In this document: in pieces, positions 4,821 to 5,797 of the stretch | Numbering within the stretch: position 1 is the stretch's first letter | How the letters are laid out: each line of letters starts with the position of its first letter | Source: Moorella sp. UBA4076 | GTDB taxonomy: Bacteria > Bacillota > DSM-521 > Neomoorellales > Neomoorellaceae | Assembly: GCA_002383405.1 (NCBI GenBank) | Contig: DFYS01000115.1 | Location: 1-5,797 of the forward strand | Length of the DNA: 5,797 nucleotides | Reading direction: 5' to 3' | The notes under the pieces: model-generated | Database searches by the model: none | What the model saw: only the letters and a program-made list of their open reading frames with translations | What the model was told of the DNA's origin: nothing | Position numbers and translations under genes: made by a program

Positions 4821-5095
4821 TTGCCCTCTCTGTACTCCTTAATCTCCTTTTCTATATCCGCTTGCGTAAGACCGTTCGCAGCTGTTCGGGATCTAATCTT
4901 AGCCAGGGCTGTTTTTAAGGCCAGCCTTTTGTTTTCTTCAGCGGTTTTTTGCAGGATCCTGTATTTCTCGTAATCCAGGAGTACAGCTTTAGGTTGACTG
5001 TTGATGGTAATAACTACCGGGTAATCGGTTTTTAGAGTTTCGATGAAGGAAGTTAATTTAGGGCGAACTTCATTTATGCCAGCAATGCGTTCCAT
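4817..5095 (-). CDS. Phd/YefM antitoxin of the PIN module
   Basis: The 92-residue protein has the classical Phd/YefM form. Residues 5-22 (AGINEVRPKLTSFIETLK) make the first DNA-binding helices. PVVITINSQPKAVLLDYEKY (26-45) gives the two central strands and the loop typical of the family. A charged helical tail (GLTQADIEKEIKEYREGK, 75-92) should wrap the toxin. It is expected to neutralise the PIN protein and to repress the operon. CGGAGGTG (5101-5108) lies five bases upstream of the ATG. A palindrome and a TTGACA box precede it. Pairing of a Phd antitoxin with a COG1569 PIN toxin is a common arrangement. Confidence 0.88.
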   Translation of the reverse strand: MERIAGINEVRPKLTSFIETLKTDYPVVITINSQPKAVLLDYEKYRILQKTAEENKRLALKTALAKIRSRTAANGLTQADIEKEIKEYREGK

Positions 5096-5107
5096 TTTTA
5101 CACCTCC

Positions 5108-5125
5108 GTTAATTTATACATTAAC
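5108..5125. promoter_or_regulatory. Palindrome in the Phd-PIN leader, candidate operator
   Basis: GTTAAT-6-ATTAAC is a perfect 6+6 inverted repeat that abuts the ribosome binding site of the Phd gene. Its position 13 bases before the ATG suits an antitoxin operator or a translational block. Confidence 0.5.
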
Positions 5126-5135
5126 GCTTTCTTTA

Positions 5136-5164
5136 AGCTTAGTGTGTATTTTAGTTTTTGTCAA
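5136..5164 (-). promoter_or_regulatory. Promoter candidate of the Phd-PIN operon
   Basis: A perfect TTGACA (5159-5164, minus strand) is followed after 17 bases by TAAGCT (5136-5141), a poor -10 that keeps only the first two and last bases of TATAAT. Transcription would start near 5129, so the palindrome would lie in the leader RNA and its DNA just past the start site. Confidence 0.45.
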
Positions 5165-5185
5165 GTCCAGGCTTTTTGGCGCCAT

Positions 5186-5209
5186 AAAACGGACATCCCG
5201 TCCAGTTTT
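5186..5209. terminator. Hairpin between the divergent Phd-PIN and MNT-copy promoters
   Basis: AAAACGGAC and GTCC-A-GTTTT form a nine-pair stem with one bulged A around the loop ATCCC. A T-rich run follows on the plus strand. It could be a weak terminator or a protein-binding palindrome. Its place between two divergent promoters makes the role uncertain. Confidence 0.35.
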
Positions 5210-5213
5210 CTTG

Positions 5214-5243
5214 TTGTTTGCCGGCTGCCGGATATGTTAGAAT
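5214..5243 (+). promoter_or_regulatory. Promoter of the second MNT copy
   Basis: TTGTTT (5214-5219) and the extended -10 TG-T-TAGAAT (5235-5243) are 18 bases apart. The -10 and the leader belong to the duplicated segment; the -35 side does not. Confidence 0.45.
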
Positions 5244-5601
5244 GAAAGAACTGGATCATCGGGGCGGTGAAAAAGGATGTCCTTCAGCGACTTTATGGCC
5301 GTGCACCGGAAAGTTATGATTGAAGACCAGATACTGGCCTGGCGGCGACAGGACGAGGCCCGTTCAAAAGCTCAACAGGTGGCTGCCTGGCTAAAGAAAA
5401 AATACGGGGTAGAGAGGGTCTATCTGTTCAGCTCCCTGGCCTGGGGCGGCTTTCACATCCGTTCGGATATCGACCTGCTGGTCCGGGGTTTTAAGGATAA
5501 AGAACGTTACTGGCAAATGCAAGCCGGCGCCGCGAAAGTTGGCAGCCCTTTCGAGTTGAATTTAATCTGCGAGGAAGAGGCGCCGGTTTCTTTACGCAAT
5601 A
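5232..5601 (+). repeat. Long direct repeat, copy 2 (MNT promoter and gene)
   Basis: This 370-base segment corresponds to 1741-2118 without the 8-base leader insertion. Homology stops at ACGCAATA, immediately before the terminal inverted repeat that begins at 5602. Confidence 0.92.
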
Positions 5602-5627
5602 GTAACTGCTCAGGCTACCTTCTCTAA
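5277..5627 (+). pseudogene. Decayed second copy of the MNT antitoxin gene
   Basis: The frame encodes 116 residues, the first 108 being a copy of the MNT protein at 1794-2150 with 13 substitutions. After Arg-Asn (107-108) the native tail is replaced by eight residues (SNCSGYLL) encoded by the adjoining 131-bp segment. One substitution hits the signature: FGS becomes FSS (Gly52 to Ser) in GS-x10-DxD, while Asp64 and Asp66 remain. No HEPN partner follows. The promoter, GGCGGTGA site and an ATG start (GTG in the first copy) are intact, so it may still be expressed. Loss of the glycine, the tail and the partner argues against a working AMP-transferring antitoxin. A residual role, for example in binding a HEPN protein, cannot be excluded. 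Confidence 0.75.
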
Positions 5628-5732
5628 GCAGCATTAGCGCTGCCTGCCGCCAGGATCACAAACCCGTTCAGCCATATACAGGTTTCCGGGCTATTGCTAT
5701 CAGGCTGACCGCCAGGCAGGCTGAGCAGTTAC
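5602..5732. mobile_element. 131-bp segment with terminal inverted repeats (MITE-like)
   Basis: The ends are perfect 12-base inverted repeats, GTAACTGCTCAG at 5602-5613 and its complement at 5721-5732. Similarity extends inward to about 17 of 19 bases. The interior has no reading frame of note. It contains two direct CCGCCAGG copies (5648-5655, 5710-5717) and an AAACC/GGTTT hairpin. Its left end coincides with the truncation point of the MNT copy. No target-site duplication is visible in the eight flanking bases. Ends beginning GTAA recall IS66-family elements, but the link is weak. Confidence 0.5.
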
Positions 5733-5745
5733 GCTCAAAATATAC

Positions 5746-5771
5746 AAAAAGCCCCTGTCCGGGGCTTTTTT
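5746..5771. terminator. Rho-independent terminator, probably of the tRNA gene
   Basis: AAAAAGCCCC (5746-5755) and GGGGCTTTTT (5761-5770) form a perfect ten-pair stem around the loop TGTCC, with T-runs on both strands. On the minus strand it starts six bases after the tRNA CCA end, a typical arrangement. It can also stop plus-strand transcripts from the MNT copy. Confidence 0.85.
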
Positions 5772-5777
5772 CTTTCC

Positions 5778-5797
5778 TGGCGGAGCCGACGGGAGTT
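5778..5797 (-). tRNA. 3' end of a tRNA gene, truncated by the window edge
   Basis: Read on the minus strand, the last 20 bases end with an encoded CCA. G73 precedes it, then the acceptor strand CGGCTCC, a T-stem strand CCCGT, and the end of a T-loop (AACT). This fits a tRNA whose 5' part lies beyond the window and whose acceptor stem should start GGAGCCG. G73 argues against tmRNA, which has A73. Serine, aspartate or another G73 isotype is possible; the anticodon is not visible. Confidence 0.6.

Noticed and set aside
5594..5738. Integron attC site, because GTTACGC ends a 131-bp inverted-repeat segment
   Set aside because: The right end fits GTTRRRY at only six of seven bases and the left end does not fit the complementary RYYYAAC. 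No integrase or cassette array is present.
5778..5797. 3' end of tmRNA (TTCAACTCCCG-like T-arm)
   Set aside because: The discriminator base is G; tmRNA is charged with alanine and carries A73, so an ordinary tRNA is more likely.

Overview
The window looks like an accessory or defence-type stretch of a Gram-positive chromosome. Class Clostridia is most likely, and the Desulfotomaculum/Pelotomaculum/Moorella side of the group fits best. That placement is inference: it rests on strong AGGAGGTGA-type ribosome binding sites, GTG starts, moderate base composition and protein families common in those genomes. There is no phage structural gene, no transposase gene and no CRISPR array.

Layout from left to right. 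A cyclophilin-like DUF369 protein (75-461, +) sits behind an extended -10 promoter. On the minus strand follow a macrodomain protein (599-1132) and a 102-residue coiled-coil protein of antitoxin type with no visible toxin (1204-1512). Next come a start-less remnant of a membrane-protein tail (1576-1740, +) and a complete HEPN/MNT toxin-antitoxin pair with an ATGA overlap (1794-2150 and 2147-2665, +). A Uma2-type nuclease-fold gene (2637-3341, -) converges on the pair and overlaps its end. Upstream of Uma2 lies a 48-bp fragment copied from the coiled-coil gene. Two more minus-strand toxin-antitoxin pairs follow: Phd/YefM-like plus RelE/ParE-like (4219 down to 3517), then Phd plus PIN (5095 down to 4425). 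The right end carries a second, decayed copy of the MNT antitoxin (5277-5627, +), a 131-bp segment with 12-bp terminal inverted repeats, a rho-independent terminator, and the 3' end of a tRNA gene cut off by the window edge (5778-5797, -).

Functionally this is a cluster of toxin-antitoxin modules: three complete pairs, one orphan antitoxin-like gene, one broken antitoxin copy and one 48-bp gene fragment. They share the window with a macrodomain protein and a Uma2 protein. The two minus-strand pairs put the antitoxin first, overlap in translation, and carry palindromes in their promoter or leader regions, as expected for autorepression. Signs of ongoing decay and shuffling are clear. The MNT copy has lost its partner, its tail and the glycine of its nucleotide-binding motif. 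The PIN gene has a TAG stop six codons before a more family-like end. The coiled-coil gene has left a near-identical fragment almost 2 kb away. The adjacent tRNA gene makes an island boundary at the right edge plausible, but no attachment-site repeat can be seen within the window.
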